This document shows positions 24,483 to 33,643 of a stretch of DNA of 50,024 nt, one piece after another; the first letter of the stretch is position 1; each line of letters begins with the position of its first letter. The position numbers were made by a program, and so were the translations under genes. This DNA comes from Jeotgalibaca caeni (GTDB lineage: Bacteria; Bacillota; Bacilli; Lactobacillales; Aerococcaceae): the NCBI RefSeq assembly GCF_028863945.1, contig NZ_JARBEA010000014.1, positions 1-50,024 of the forward strand, in the 5' to 3' direction. The notes below the pieces were generated by a model. It was given only the letters and a program-made list of their open reading frames with translations. It searched no databases and was not told the origin of the DNA.

Positions 24483-26333
24483 ATGAACAAAAAAATCAAA
24501 TGGATCCAATCCATACATTTTAAGATACCAATGCTGTTTATTTTTCTGCTATTGGTATCTTTACAAATTATTGGGGCCTATTTTATTCGTCAATTGGAGA
24601 CGAATTTAATTAATAACTTCGATAACCAAATGAGCCTAACGGTCCGTTTGCTAGAAAATACACTCAACCCTATTCTGGATGAAGAAGAGCAAGCCTCCAT
24701 GGAGAGCTCCATCCAGAATGTGTTGCGTGATTATATCGGCGGCGATTTCTTAGAAATCCAAGTAATTGACGAACATGGGTATATCCTGGGGACGAACGAC
24801 CAAACGAGACAATCGATTGTCGGATTGAAGTCGACAGACCGCGATGTACAGCAAACGTTGTTATTGGAAAACAGCCGCAAATATCAATATTTAGATGAGA
24901 GCCGGAACATCCGTGTCCTCAAGAATGTGTCACCGATTTTTTCCGAGGATCACGCTGGAGAAACGATCGGTGCTATTATGATGGAATCGAATATCGAAAC
25001 GGTATACAACCAAATTCAAGGAATTGTAACGATTTTCTTGAACGCGTCTTTCTTTGCGATCGGAATCACCATTGTCCTAGCAGTTATTATCTCACGTGGG
25101 TTGACGAAGCCCATTTCCGAAATGCGTAGTCAGACCATGAATATTGCGCAAGGAGATTATTCAGGAAAGGTACGAATTTACGGAAACGATGAGCTGGGTG
25201 AACTCGCAGAAACCATCAATGATCTCTCCCTGAAGGTAAAGGATGCCCAAGAAACGACGGAAGCAGAACGGCAGCGGTTAGACAGTGTCTTGAAGCATAT
25301 GTCTGAAGGGGTATTGGCGACCGATCGCCGTGGAAAGGTGATTATCATCAATACACGGGCGCTTGATTTACTAGGGATGAGTCAGGAAGAAGCAGTAGGC
25401 AAATCCATCATGAAGGTCTTGCGGTTAGGTTCAAAATTCAGCTTCCGCCAACTCTTAGAAACAACAGATGATTTAATTTTGAATTATGAAGATAAAGAAA
25501 GTAAGGAAACGAATATCCTACAAGGGAAATTCTCTATCATCCAACGGGAGACTGGTTTTATCAGCGGTCTAGTCTGCGTGCTCTCTGATATTACGGAACA
25601 AGAGAAAGTAGAGCAAGAACGTCGCAACTTCGTATCAAACGTGTCGCATGAGTTGCGTACTCCGCTTACGAGTATTAAGAGTTATGTGGAATCCTTGCAG
25701 GAAGGTGCATGGAAAGATGAGTCTATTGCTCCAAACTTCCTCCAGGTCATTTCCACCGAAACAAACCGGATGACTCGGATGATTGGCGATTTGCTTAATC
25801 TTTCCCGTATGGATCAAGGTAGGATGCAGTTGGAGCTGGAGTACGTTAGTATGAATGCTTTGTTCTCTCATATTTTGGACCGCTTTGACATGATGCTCCA
25901 AGCGGAAGAATACCGAGACAAAAATTATAAAATTATCCGTGATTTCACCCAACGTACGTTGTGGGTGGATATCGATCAAGATAAAATGACCCAAGTAATT
26001 GATAACATCCTAAACAATGCCTTGAAGTATTCACCCGATGGAGGGGCGATTACGTGCCGCTTGATGGAGACGCATAACAGTGTCGTCATCAGCATCACGG
26101 ATGAAGGGCTAGGTATTCCTCGTAAGGACTTGCAGCACGTCTTTGAGCGGTTCTACCGCGTTGACAAGGCACGCGCACGTTCCATGGGAGGCACCGGATT
26201 AGGGCTGGCGATTTCTAAAGAAGTGCTGACCCTCCATGGTGGAAGAATTTGGGCTACGAGTGTGGAAAATAAAGGGTCGACCTTTTTCATTTCCTTGCCA
26301 TATGAATCATTTGAAGAGGAGGAATGGGCATGA
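24483..26333 (+). CDS. walK: Cell-wall sensor histidine kinase WalK (YycG)
   Basis: A 616-aa membrane kinase of the full bacillus/enterococcus type. It has TM1 near residues 11-31, an extracellular Cache-like domain of about 150 residues and TM2 near 180-200. HAMP follows (RGLTKPISEMRSQTMNIAQGD), then PAS (LDSVLKHMSEGVLATD...), HisKA with His389 in NVSHELRTP, and the ATPase domain (NILNNALKYSP, TDEGLGIP, GGTGLGLAISK). Streptococcal WalK lacks the extracellular domain, so this is the longer form. AGGAG lies 9 nt before the ATG. It overlaps walH by 4 bp. Confidence 0.96.
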   Translation: MNKKIKWIQSIHFKIPMLFIFLLLVSLQIIGAYFIRQLETNLINNFDNQMSLTVRLLENTLNPILDEEEQASMESSIQNVLRDYIGGDFLEIQVIDEHGYILGTNDQTRQSIVGLKSTDRDVQQTLLLENSRKYQYLDESRNIRVLKNVSPIFSEDHAGETIGAIMMESNIETVYNQIQGIVTIFLNASFFAIGITIVLAVIISRGLTKPISEMRSQTMNIAQGDYSGKVRIYGNDELGELAETINDLSLKVKDAQETTEAERQRLDSVLKHMSEGVLATDRRGKVIIINTRALDLLGMSQEEAVGKSIMKVLRLGSKFSFRQLLETTDDLILNYEDKESKETNILQGKFSIIQRETGFISGLVCVLSDITEQEKVEQERRNFVSNVSHELRTPLTSIKSYVESLQEGAWKDESIAPNFLQVISTETNRMTRMIGDLLNLSRMDQGRMQLELEYVSMNALFSHILDRFDMMLQAEEYRDKNYKIIRDFTQRTLWVDIDQDKMTQVIDNILNNALKYSPDGGAITCRLMETHNSVVISITDEGLGIPRKDLQHVFERFYRVDKARARSMGGTGLGLAISKEVLTLHGGRIWATSVENKGSTFFISLPYESFEEEEWA

Positions 26334-27649
26334 AGCAAAACCAAGCAAAATGGATTTCCTTTGTTTTATACGCTTTAGTATTCCTCAGCTTGTATTTATC
26401 ATGGCGGATCCTGATTGTACCCTCCAGTATTGTGAGTGTGCAGCGGGTAGACCCGTCCAGCCAAGGAACGTCTGTACCAAGTACAAACGTCAAGAGTTTG
26501 GAAGATCTGTTTGCACCTTATCAGCTGGCCGTTCATTCCAATATGAATACCTATGTTACCCAAGAGCCAACTGTTATGAGTGATGTGAACAAATTTATGA
26601 TGGAATGGAAGATGCAGGAGCTGCAGTTTGAGAGGCTCTACCCAGAATCGGCGTACCGTGAATTGTTATTAGAAACGGGCAGGGTGGAAGTTAAATTTCC
26701 AGCAGCCATTCATTTCGCTCTATTGACCCAATACTTTGACTTTATGCCAGAAGAATTAATGGATCGTCAGATTAATCGAATCCTGATTTCAACGGATTTA
26801 TCGCAGCCCATCTATTTGGTCAACGACGCCGATCGCAATGTCTATATTGCGAGCCGTCCTGAACAGAGTATGCAGCCGCTCATTTCTCTTTATACAGAAA
26901 ATCAAGAAGCTTTTCGTGTGGCAGATGCCTATGCTTTCCAAGAAGGAATTTCCTTTTTACCACGCGATCCGGTTGAACTCTCTAGCTACTCTTATTTAAT
27001 TGAGAAGCAGCCGAACAGTTTCTTCATCAATCAGTTGTTCGAAGATACAACGGAATTGCGGGATGGCAGTAATGAATTTGTTACAGCTTATAGTGACAAC
27101 ATTTCTGAACTGCGAATCAATAAAGATACGGGATTACTGTATTACTATCGAAACAACTTAGATCCAACCAATATTCCAACTTATCAACAAGTTAAAGATA
27201 GTTTTCATTCCTTGAAATTTATTGATACGTGGACGCAGAATTCTTATTTTGTCGGATACAACAGTGACATCAGTGAAATTACGTATCGCCGCTTCCTCAA
27301 GGGCTTGCCTGTTTTCAACGTTCAAGAACGCGGTATCGTTCGAATGGAGATGGGAAACAGCTATCCGATTCGGATTCAATACCCTACCGAAGTCATCCAG
27401 ACTCCGCTGGAAGATCGTGAGGCCGTCATCGAATTGCCAAGGACACAGGAAGTAATCAATATGTTGACCGAGAATGGCTTTGCTTTCTCCGAGATAGAAA
27501 TGCTTCAGTTGGGCTACGAGTGGAGAAGCAGTGAAGAGAGTACCAGAATTACCGAAATGACTCCACGCTGGTTTGTTAAAATCGATGGCACGTGGAAGAC
27601 CGTAGAATCATGGCTGACGGTGATGGAGGAGAGTCAATATGGATTATAA
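26330..27649 (+). CDS. walH: WalK accessory membrane protein WalH (YycH)
   Basis: A 439-aa protein with one N-terminal membrane helix (about residues 8-28) and a large extracytoplasmic part of YycH type. With WalI it forms a complex with WalK that tunes kinase activity: inhibitory in B. subtilis, activating in S. aureus. The start is ATG 26330, 7 nt after AGGAGG; ATG 26324 is too close to the site. The gene overlaps walK and walI, which shows tight translational coupling. Confidence 0.92.
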   Translation: MKQNQAKWISFVLYALVFLSLYLSWRILIVPSSIVSVQRVDPSSQGTSVPSTNVKSLEDLFAPYQLAVHSNMNTYVTQEPTVMSDVNKFMMEWKMQELQFERLYPESAYRELLLETGRVEVKFPAAIHFALLTQYFDFMPEELMDRQINRILISTDLSQPIYLVNDADRNVYIASRPEQSMQPLISLYTENQEAFRVADAYAFQEGISFLPRDPVELSSYSYLIEKQPNSFFINQLFEDTTELRDGSNEFVTAYSDNISELRINKDTGLLYYYRNNLDPTNIPTYQQVKDSFHSLKFIDTWTQNSYFVGYNSDISEITYRRFLKGLPVFNVQERGIVRMEMGNSYPIRIQYPTEVIQTPLEDREAVIELPRTQEVINMLTENGFAFSEIEMLQLGYEWRSSEESTRITEMTPRWFVKIDGTWKTVESWLTVMEESQYGL

Positions 27650-28583
27650 ACGAATTCAGATCATCTTGATTATCACTTTCTCCATTCTTAATTTGTATCT
27701 CATCACTGTTTTGCTGGAAAAGGACAAAGAGTTGAACGCAGGTGATCCAAGTACAACGGTTCGGTTAGAGGAAGGAATGCGTAATGACAACATTGAGGCG
27801 CCAGAACTTAGCGATGAACAAATCCGCATCCCCATCCTTAAAGCAGACAAAACGGACTATCTAGCTGAACATGCAGGTACGTTGAGCAATCAAACGACTC
27901 GCATGGAAAACAATAAGCTATGGAGTGTACTGACGAATCCGATTGAATTAGATATGAGTCCGTCCGTACCTTTGGAAGAACGATTAGCGCCGATTGAGAC
28001 ATTTATGAAAGATGGGAATGTTTTAAAAGCACAAGATTATTCGTTCCTAACCTATCAAGAAGCCAACCAGCGGATTATCTATGTTCAACATGCGGAGGAG
28101 TATCCCATTGCGGATGGAACGGCTTCTCTAACCTTCCACCTTAATCCGGATGGGGAAGTGGTTTCCTATGAACAGACGTATATCGGTCTACCCGAAGCGC
28201 AAGGAAAGAATCGAATGGTTATCTCGGAACAAGCTGCAATTGAAGCACTGTATTTGAATAATCAGATTCCTAACAACTCTTCTCTGCGCAGAATCAACTT
28301 AACGTATTACCAAACACTCAGCTTACAAGACATGAATATTTACAGTCCGATGTGGTACGTAGAAATTGCCCGCGACGATGTACCCATTCAAGTGAAGTAC
28401 GTGGATGCATTAACAGGAAACTTGATCTCCGTTCCTTCCATCATGAATCCAAATTCTAGCAGCAAACCCGAAGAAGACAGCGTAGAAAGCAGTATCGAAG
28501 ATGCTGTCCTTCAAACCAATGAAGCATTGGATGCTAATTTGAATGTGGATTCTCACAGTGATCGGATTTTGATTGCAGAATAA
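27639..28583 (+). CDS. walI: WalK accessory membrane protein WalI (YycI)
   Basis: A 314-aa protein with an N-terminal membrane helix (IILIITFSILNLYLITVLL, about residues 8-26) and an extracytoplasmic YycI domain. It ends with an acidic Ser/Glu-rich tail (SSSKPEEDSVESSIEDAV). It overlaps walH by 11 bp. In most relatives walJ follows directly; here a Mg2+ transport unit and a DUF2207 gene intervene, 5 kb in total. No clear terminator follows walI. Confidence 0.92.
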   Translation: MDYKRIQIILIITFSILNLYLITVLLEKDKELNAGDPSTTVRLEEGMRNDNIEAPELSDEQIRIPILKADKTDYLAEHAGTLSNQTTRMENNKLWSVLTNPIELDMSPSVPLEERLAPIETFMKDGNVLKAQDYSFLTYQEANQRIIYVQHAEEYPIADGTASLTFHLNPDGEVVSYEQTYIGLPEAQGKNRMVISEQAAIEALYLNNQIPNNSSLRRINLTYYQTLSLQDMNIYSPMWYVEIARDDVPIQVKYVDALTGNLISVPSIMNPNSSSKPEEDSVESSIEDAVLQTNEALDANLNVDSHSDRILIAE

Positions 28584-28611
28584 AAGAATTGTACGTGCAA
28601 AATTGTGATGG

Positions 28612-28640
28612 TTGCCTTTTGTGTCCAAGACATGTATGAT
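28612..28640 (+). promoter_or_regulatory. Promoter of the M-box/mgtA transcript
   Basis: TTGCCT (28612-28617), exactly 17 bp, TATGAT (28635-28640), about 25 bp before the riboswitch. Confidence 0.6.
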
Positions 28641-28660
28641 TAATAAGTAAAAATTGAATA

Positions 28661-28825
28661 ACCTTGTTAGGTGAGGCGTCTGTATGAGAGACACGCTACT
28701 GCCCAGAAATGTCGAAAGACACCAATGGGTTACCAGGAACTTTCGAATTAAGGGAGTTCTTAATGTAGCTGGGTTTAAGTCCCTATGCTCTACAGTGCTA
28801 AAACTCAATGAAGAGGACATTAACA
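28661..28825 (+). ncRNA. M-box (ykoK leader) Mg2+ riboswitch
   Basis: The leader matches the M-box consensus in several blocks. GTTAGGTGAGGC is at 28666 and on, and TGTATGAGAGACACGCTACT near 28681-28700. GCCCAGAAATGTCGAAAGAC is near 28701-28720 and CCAATGGGT near 28722-28730. TTAATGTAGCTGGG follows near 28760, and CCCTATGCTCTACAGTGCTA near 28781-28800. It is followed by an intrinsic terminator and then mgtA, so high Mg2+ should favour termination. Confidence 0.93.
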
Positions 28826-28860
28826 CAAAATAATTTAAATGGTATTTTATGTTTTACGGT

Positions 28861-28892
28861 AAAGCCCTGCTTCTTTGAGCGGGGCTTTTTTC
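28861..28892 (+). terminator. M-box expression-platform terminator
   Basis: AGCCCTGC/GCGGGGCT stem with one G-T pair and a short loop, followed by TTTTT, 40 nt after the aptamer and 125 nt before mgtA. Confidence 0.85.
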
Positions 28893-28930
28893 ATTTTTTA
28901 CGAAACTATTATTGACCTGGGGGTGGTTGG

Positions 28931-29068
28931 GTGAATCCGGATCCGAGTTTGACGCAATTAATGATGAATGAAGGGCAGGACGATTACCTGCTGCTTCAAA
29001 AGGGAGAGATAGGGAATGGCAAACAAAACAAGACATCTTGTTGTAGAAAAAAAAACAAAGAACAGTGA
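28931..29068 (+). CDS. Possible Mg2+-responsive leader peptide overlapping mgtA
   Basis: A 45-codon ORF lies between the M-box terminator and mgtA. It starts at GTG 28931 with a GGGGGTGG purine tract 7 nt upstream, and ends at TGA 29066-29068, 53 bp inside mgtA in the +1 frame. It begins MNPDPSLTQL. The N-terminal alternation of Pro with acidic residues is like enterobacterial MgtL (MEPDPT...), which makes ribosomes fall off at low Mg2+ and raises mgtA expression. The start codon, its G-rich site and the position just downstream of an Mg2+ riboswitch make it worth listing, but a chance ORF is possible. Confidence 0.4.
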   Translation: MNPDPSLTQLMMNEGQDDYLLLQKGEIGNGKQNKTSCCRKKNKEQ

Positions 29069-31634
29069 GTTAGTAAGATTAGGTGGCTTGGCAAATGACA
29101 CTGTATTAAAAGAATTACAAACAGATTTACGAGGAATTAGCCAAGGCGAAGCAGAAATACGCTTAGATACTTATGGTTTAAACGAAGTAGCAATTCAGAA
29201 GCCAATACCATGGTCGAAGTTATTATTGCAAGGCTTCAAAGACCCCTTTATCTATGTATTAGCCCTCTTGATGGTTGTATCAGCAGCCACTAAAGATTAT
29301 GATGCGAGTATAATTATGGGACTCATGATTTTCTTTAGTGCAATGTTACACTTTTTCCAAGAATATCGGTCACAGCAAGCGAGCTTGGCTCTAAAAGGGT
29401 TGATTGAAACAACTTGTTCTGTCACACGAGAGAATGTCACTAAGGAAATTCCTATTCATGAAGTAGTTCCTGGTGATATTATAAATTTATCAACCGGTGA
29501 TATGATTCCAGCTGATGGACGTCTTTTATGGGCGAAAGATTTATTCGTTAATCAATCTTCACTAACGGGTGAGTCTTTACCGGTTGAGAAGTACGTTTTC
29601 GCTCAACTAAACAATCATGATCCAAGCATGGTGACTGCTTTAGATTTTGAAAATTTAGTATTTATGGGGACAGATGTATTGAGTGGGCAAGGGAAGTTAC
29701 TCGTTCTAAAAACCGGTGAATCTACCTTTTTCGGTGATATTGCCTCAGAATCAACACGATCGAGAGGAGAAACAAGCTTTGACCGTGGTGTGAAAAATGT
29801 TAGTAAGTTGTTACTGCGCTTTATGGCGGTAATGGTTCCTATTGTTTTCCTAATTAATGGGATTTCAAAAGAGGACTGGGCAGGAGCATTTTTCTTCTCC
29901 ATTGCGATTGCTGTTGGTTTAACACCTGAAATGCTACCGATGATTGTAACCAGTAATCTAGCAAAAGGAGCAATCACAATGTCTCGTAAAAAAGTGATTG
30001 TGAAGGAACTGAATGCTATTCAAAACTTAGGTGCCATGGATATTTTATGTACGGATAAAACGGGAACCATTACAGAAGATAAAGTTGTTCTTGTTCAGCA
30101 TTTAGATGCTCTCGGAAACGAAAGCAATGATGTATTGAAGCTCACTTATATGAACTCCAATTACCAAACTGGTTGGAAAAATGTGATGGATCATGCGATT
30201 TTAGATTATGTTGAAGAAAATCGTGATCACATTAATTTTGCACCAGCAGAAAAAATCGATGAAATTCCTTTTGACTTTTCCCGCCGTCGCCTGACTGTAG
30301 CTGTTAAGACAGCTGACAAACAGTTAATGATTACGAAAGGTGCAGCTGAAGAGATGATGGGTATCTGCAGTCACGTGGAAATTCATGGTGTTGTGATTCC
30401 TTTAACGGAGGAACTACGTCAGAATATAGAAGCGATTAGCACAAAAATGAATATGAAAGGCATGCGAGTCTTAATTGTTGCATATAAAGAAAATGTTCAT
30501 GACTCAGCTATTTATTCAGTGAAAGATGAGCAAGATATGATTATCTCAGGGTTTATGGGCTTCTTAGACCCGCCGAAACAATCCTCTATTACAGCTATTC
30601 AATCGCTGCATGAACATGGGGTAAATGTAAAAGTTCTGACCGGTGACAATGAAATCGTAGCGCAAAAGATTTGTAAAGATGTTGGTATCATGGTTAACCG
30701 CGCTATTTTAGGAACAGAGCTAGATCAAATGAACGATGAAGAATTAACAAATGTAGTTGAAGAAGTTAATCTTTTCGCAAAACTAAATCCAGCTCAAAAA
30801 TCCAGAATTTTAAAATCGTTACAGGCGAAAGGTCATACTGTTGGTTTTATGGGAGATGGTATTAATGATGCACCTGCTCTTCGTACAGCAGATGTAGGAA
30901 TCTCTGTTGATAATGCGGCAGATATTACCAAGGAAGCTAGCTCCATTATTCTGCTAGAGAAGAGTTTGACAGTCTTAGAAGATGGTGTACTCGAAGGACG
31001 TAATGTGTTTGGAAATATGATGAAGTACATCAAGATGACTGTCAGCTCTAACTTCGGGAATGTTCTTAGTGTCTTAATTGCGAGTGCTTTTTTACCGTTT
31101 CTACCGATGTTGTCTATCCAGTTGCTTGTTCAAAACTTGATTTATGATATTGCACAACTAACAATTCCATGGGATCGTATGGATGAAGAAGATTTGATGA
31201 AACCTACCAAATGGGGAACGTCAGACTTGCTGAAATTTACGCTAGTAGTTGGACCGATTAGTTCAATTTTTGATATCTTAACATTTCTATTAATGTGGTT
31301 TGTTTTCCAAGCTAATACAGTACAAGATGCAGCATTGTTCCACAGTGGTTGGTTCGTTATTGGCTTAATTACTCAAACACTCATTGTTCATGTTATTAGA
31401 ACGAAGAAAGTACCCTTTATCCAAAGTAGAGCAAGTTTTGCGGTTACGTTATCGACTTTTGTGGTTGTTATAGCAGCAATATTAGTTCCTGGAAGCCATT
31501 TTGGTACGTATATTGACTTAGTAGCTCTACCATCGAGATATTGGATATGGGCATCTATTATTATTGTAGGTTATATTATAACGACGCAAATCGTTAAAAT
31601 GATTTATGTAAACATCAATAAAAAATGGCTATAA
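29016..31634 (+). CDS. mgtA: P-type Mg2+-importing ATPase
   Basis: An 872-aa type IIIB P-type ATPase. It has TGESLPVEK in the actuator domain, phospho-acceptor Asp347 in CTDKTGTIT, TKGAAEEM in the nucleotide domain, VLTGDNE and GDGINDAPALRTAD, and about ten membrane helices. It imports Mg2+ under scarcity; the M-box upstream supports this substrate. The start is ATG 29016 with AGGGAG 9 nt upstream. The gene is visibly more A+T-rich in codon choice than wal genes around it and interrupts walI-walJ, so lateral acquisition or relocation is plausible. Confidence 0.94.
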   Translation: MANKTRHLVVEKKTKNSELVRLGGLANDTVLKELQTDLRGISQGEAEIRLDTYGLNEVAIQKPIPWSKLLLQGFKDPFIYVLALLMVVSAATKDYDASIIMGLMIFFSAMLHFFQEYRSQQASLALKGLIETTCSVTRENVTKEIPIHEVVPGDIINLSTGDMIPADGRLLWAKDLFVNQSSLTGESLPVEKYVFAQLNNHDPSMVTALDFENLVFMGTDVLSGQGKLLVLKTGESTFFGDIASESTRSRGETSFDRGVKNVSKLLLRFMAVMVPIVFLINGISKEDWAGAFFFSIAIAVGLTPEMLPMIVTSNLAKGAITMSRKKVIVKELNAIQNLGAMDILCTDKTGTITEDKVVLVQHLDALGNESNDVLKLTYMNSNYQTGWKNVMDHAILDYVEENRDHINFAPAEKIDEIPFDFSRRRLTVAVKTADKQLMITKGAAEEMMGICSHVEIHGVVIPLTEELRQNIEAISTKMNMKGMRVLIVAYKENVHDSAIYSVKDEQDMIISGFMGFLDPPKQSSITAIQSLHEHGVNVKVLTGDNEIVAQKICKDVGIMVNRAILGTELDQMNDEELTNVVEEVNLFAKLNPAQKSRILKSLQAKGHTVGFMGDGINDAPALRTADVGISVDNAADITKEASSIILLEKSLTVLEDGVLEGRNVFGNMMKYIKMTVSSNFGNVLSVLIASAFLPFLPMLSIQLLVQNLIYDIAQLTIPWDRMDEEDLMKPTKWGTSDLLKFTLVVGPISSIFDILTFLLMWFVFQANTVQDAALFHSGWFVIGLITQTLIVHVIRTKKVPFIQSRASFAVTLSTFVVVIAAILVPGSHFGTYIDLVALPSRYWIWASIIIVGYIITTQIVKMIYVNINKKWL

Positions 31635-31742
31635 AGTATGAACAAGTTGATGGGGCGGACGCGCTAACTTAAACTTGAAGATATAAAACTATTTTATCCT
31701 ATAAAAGAAATGAACGATAATAAAGGAAGTGGAGGTGCTTGA

Positions 31743-33563
31743 ATGAAAAAGATTGGACTGTGGATTGGGTTGATTTTCACCTTTTTCTCCTCAGTAGAAG
31801 TTGTGGAGGCTTCAGATCGTTATTATGAAATTATTGATTATGATGTAGTAGTAGAAATTGAAGCAGATGGGAGCGCGTTGTTTACTGAAAAAATCACCTA
31901 TGACTTCGATGGTGCCTTTAATGGGGTGAACTACCGTTTAGATGTTCGAGGTATTGAAGCGCCCACCGATCTGTCCGTTTTTCTACAAGGGGAAGACGAA
32001 GAAACACCGACGGAAATGGATGCCGAGAATTCGCAAGAACCTGGTACCTATCAAGCGCAGATGGAAGGTGATTACGTAGCCTTCACCGTTTACCAACCAA
32101 TTGAAGATGCGGAACAGACCGTTATCTACAGCTACCGTTTGCCGGAGATCATTACAAACTATAATGATACAGCTGAATTAAACCGAAAAATTATTGGTGT
32201 GGGATGGACCGATCCGCTAGAAGATATCGATATTACCATTACCTTGCCAACGCCGGTATCAGACGGCGAGCTGCAGGCATGGGCACATGGGGAGCGCACT
32301 GGAAACGTGGAGGTCGAAGATAACCAGAAGGTAACCTTAACCTTGGATCAAAATCCGCCGAACCAGTTCGTTGAAGCGCGCGTTCTTTTTCCCACTTCGG
32401 TCACACCAAACAACCCGAATGTGGTAAACGAAGACAAATACGAAGAGATTGTAACGTATGAAGCTCGTCTAGCCGGTGAGAAACAAAAGAGCAATCGGAC
32501 TATGTTCGCAGTAGCAGTAGGCTTTTCCTTGGTTGGTCTGTTGGTATCTATCTTGGTTTATATTTGGCTGGTCACGAAAACACGAGCTGCCAATCCCAAC
32601 CCAACAGAGGGACCTGACTATCTCTATGAGCCACCTGCTGCGATTCCACCTGCAGTGATGAACGTTGCCGTTTTTGGCCGCACTCCGAGCCACGCAGACG
32701 TCTCTGCCACCTTAATGAACTTGGTGCGGAAGGGATACCTTCAGATGGAAGAGGTGCCGAAGAAGAAAGATTATGTCATTACTAAAGGGGAAAAAGCTGA
32801 TGAAACATTGATGGAACACGAAGAATTGTTCATTGACTGGTTTATCCATGTCGCCGGAAATGGTGAAAGAGTGACCTTTAGCGATATCGAACGACTGCAT
32901 CGCCACGAGAAAAAGGCACAGCGCTTTTACAAGAAGTGGTCCGATTGGCGGATAACCGTCATTCAAGATGCCCAGCCTTACGTGGAAAGATATCTAGCCA
33001 AGCACGCAAAGAAAGCCACCATATGGGTTGTTCTATCAGTAGTGGTAAATCTGGTTTTTCTAGGAATATCGATTGCGAGTGTACTTACTACGGAAGTGAC
33101 CCGATTGGTTTTCTTACTGCCGGCAATGGGTGTGATCGTAACGGCTCTCTTGTTGCGCTACTACCTTAAACATCCGACGCTTACCTCAGAAGGAGACCGA
33201 GCGCAGAAAGAGTGGTCCGCATTTGGCCGCATGTTGAAGGAAGTGGATCACTTTACCATGAGTGATATCGCTTCGGTTGAGCTCTGGGACGAATATCTAG
33301 TCTATGCGATTGCATTTGGAACGGCGGACGAAGTAATGGAGCAGATGCGCATTCAATATCCGGAAGAAGAAATCAGAGCCAGTTCTTTTGGCAGCTACTA
33401 TTATTACAATCCGTATTATTTATCTACAATCGATAACCAAATCAAGAATGGAATTCAGTCTACCACTCCAGCTTCCCATTCCAATTCCAGTGGATCTGGT
33501 GGTGGATTCAGCGGCGGCTCTTCTGGAGGAAGTGGCGGCGGTTCAGGTGGCGGTGCCTTTTAG
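31743..33563 (+). CDS. DUF2207 domain membrane protein
   Basis: A 606-aa protein with a signal peptide (cleaved near SVEVVEA|SD, about residue 24) and an extracellular DUF2207 beta-domain to about residue 230 (YYEIIDYDVVVEIEADGSAL, YRLPEIITNYND). A membrane helix lies near 256-276 and two more near 425-470. The C-terminus is a low-complexity GGGFSGGSSGGSGGGSGGG tail, usual in this family. Function is unknown. It has GTGGAGGTG upstream and its codon use returns to the local norm. It sits between mgtA and walJ. Confidence 0.85.
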   Translation: MKKIGLWIGLIFTFFSSVEVVEASDRYYEIIDYDVVVEIEADGSALFTEKITYDFDGAFNGVNYRLDVRGIEAPTDLSVFLQGEDEETPTEMDAENSQEPGTYQAQMEGDYVAFTVYQPIEDAEQTVIYSYRLPEIITNYNDTAELNRKIIGVGWTDPLEDIDITITLPTPVSDGELQAWAHGERTGNVEVEDNQKVTLTLDQNPPNQFVEARVLFPTSVTPNNPNVVNEDKYEEIVTYEARLAGEKQKSNRTMFAVAVGFSLVGLLVSILVYIWLVTKTRAANPNPTEGPDYLYEPPAAIPPAVMNVAVFGRTPSHADVSATLMNLVRKGYLQMEEVPKKKDYVITKGEKADETLMEHEELFIDWFIHVAGNGERVTFSDIERLHRHEKKAQRFYKKWSDWRITVIQDAQPYVERYLAKHAKKATIWVVLSVVVNLVFLGISIASVLTTEVTRLVFLLPAMGVIVTALLLRYYLKHPTLTSEGDRAQKEWSAFGRMLKEVDHFTMSDIASVELWDEYLVYAIAFGTADEVMEQMRIQYPEEEIRASSFGSYYYYNPYYLSTIDNQIKNGIQSTTPASHSNSSGSGGGFSGGSSGGSGGGSGGGAF

Positions 33564-33643
33564 AAGATAATGGACACTCGATGGGGCTGCATTTTTCGTC
33601 TGGATGCGTTAAAATAGGAAGAGATTCTGGAGGGATAAAAGTG

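Noticed and set aside
26236-26583. 115-codon ORF across the walK/walH junction
   Set aside because: It is an out-of-frame shadow of two well supported genes.
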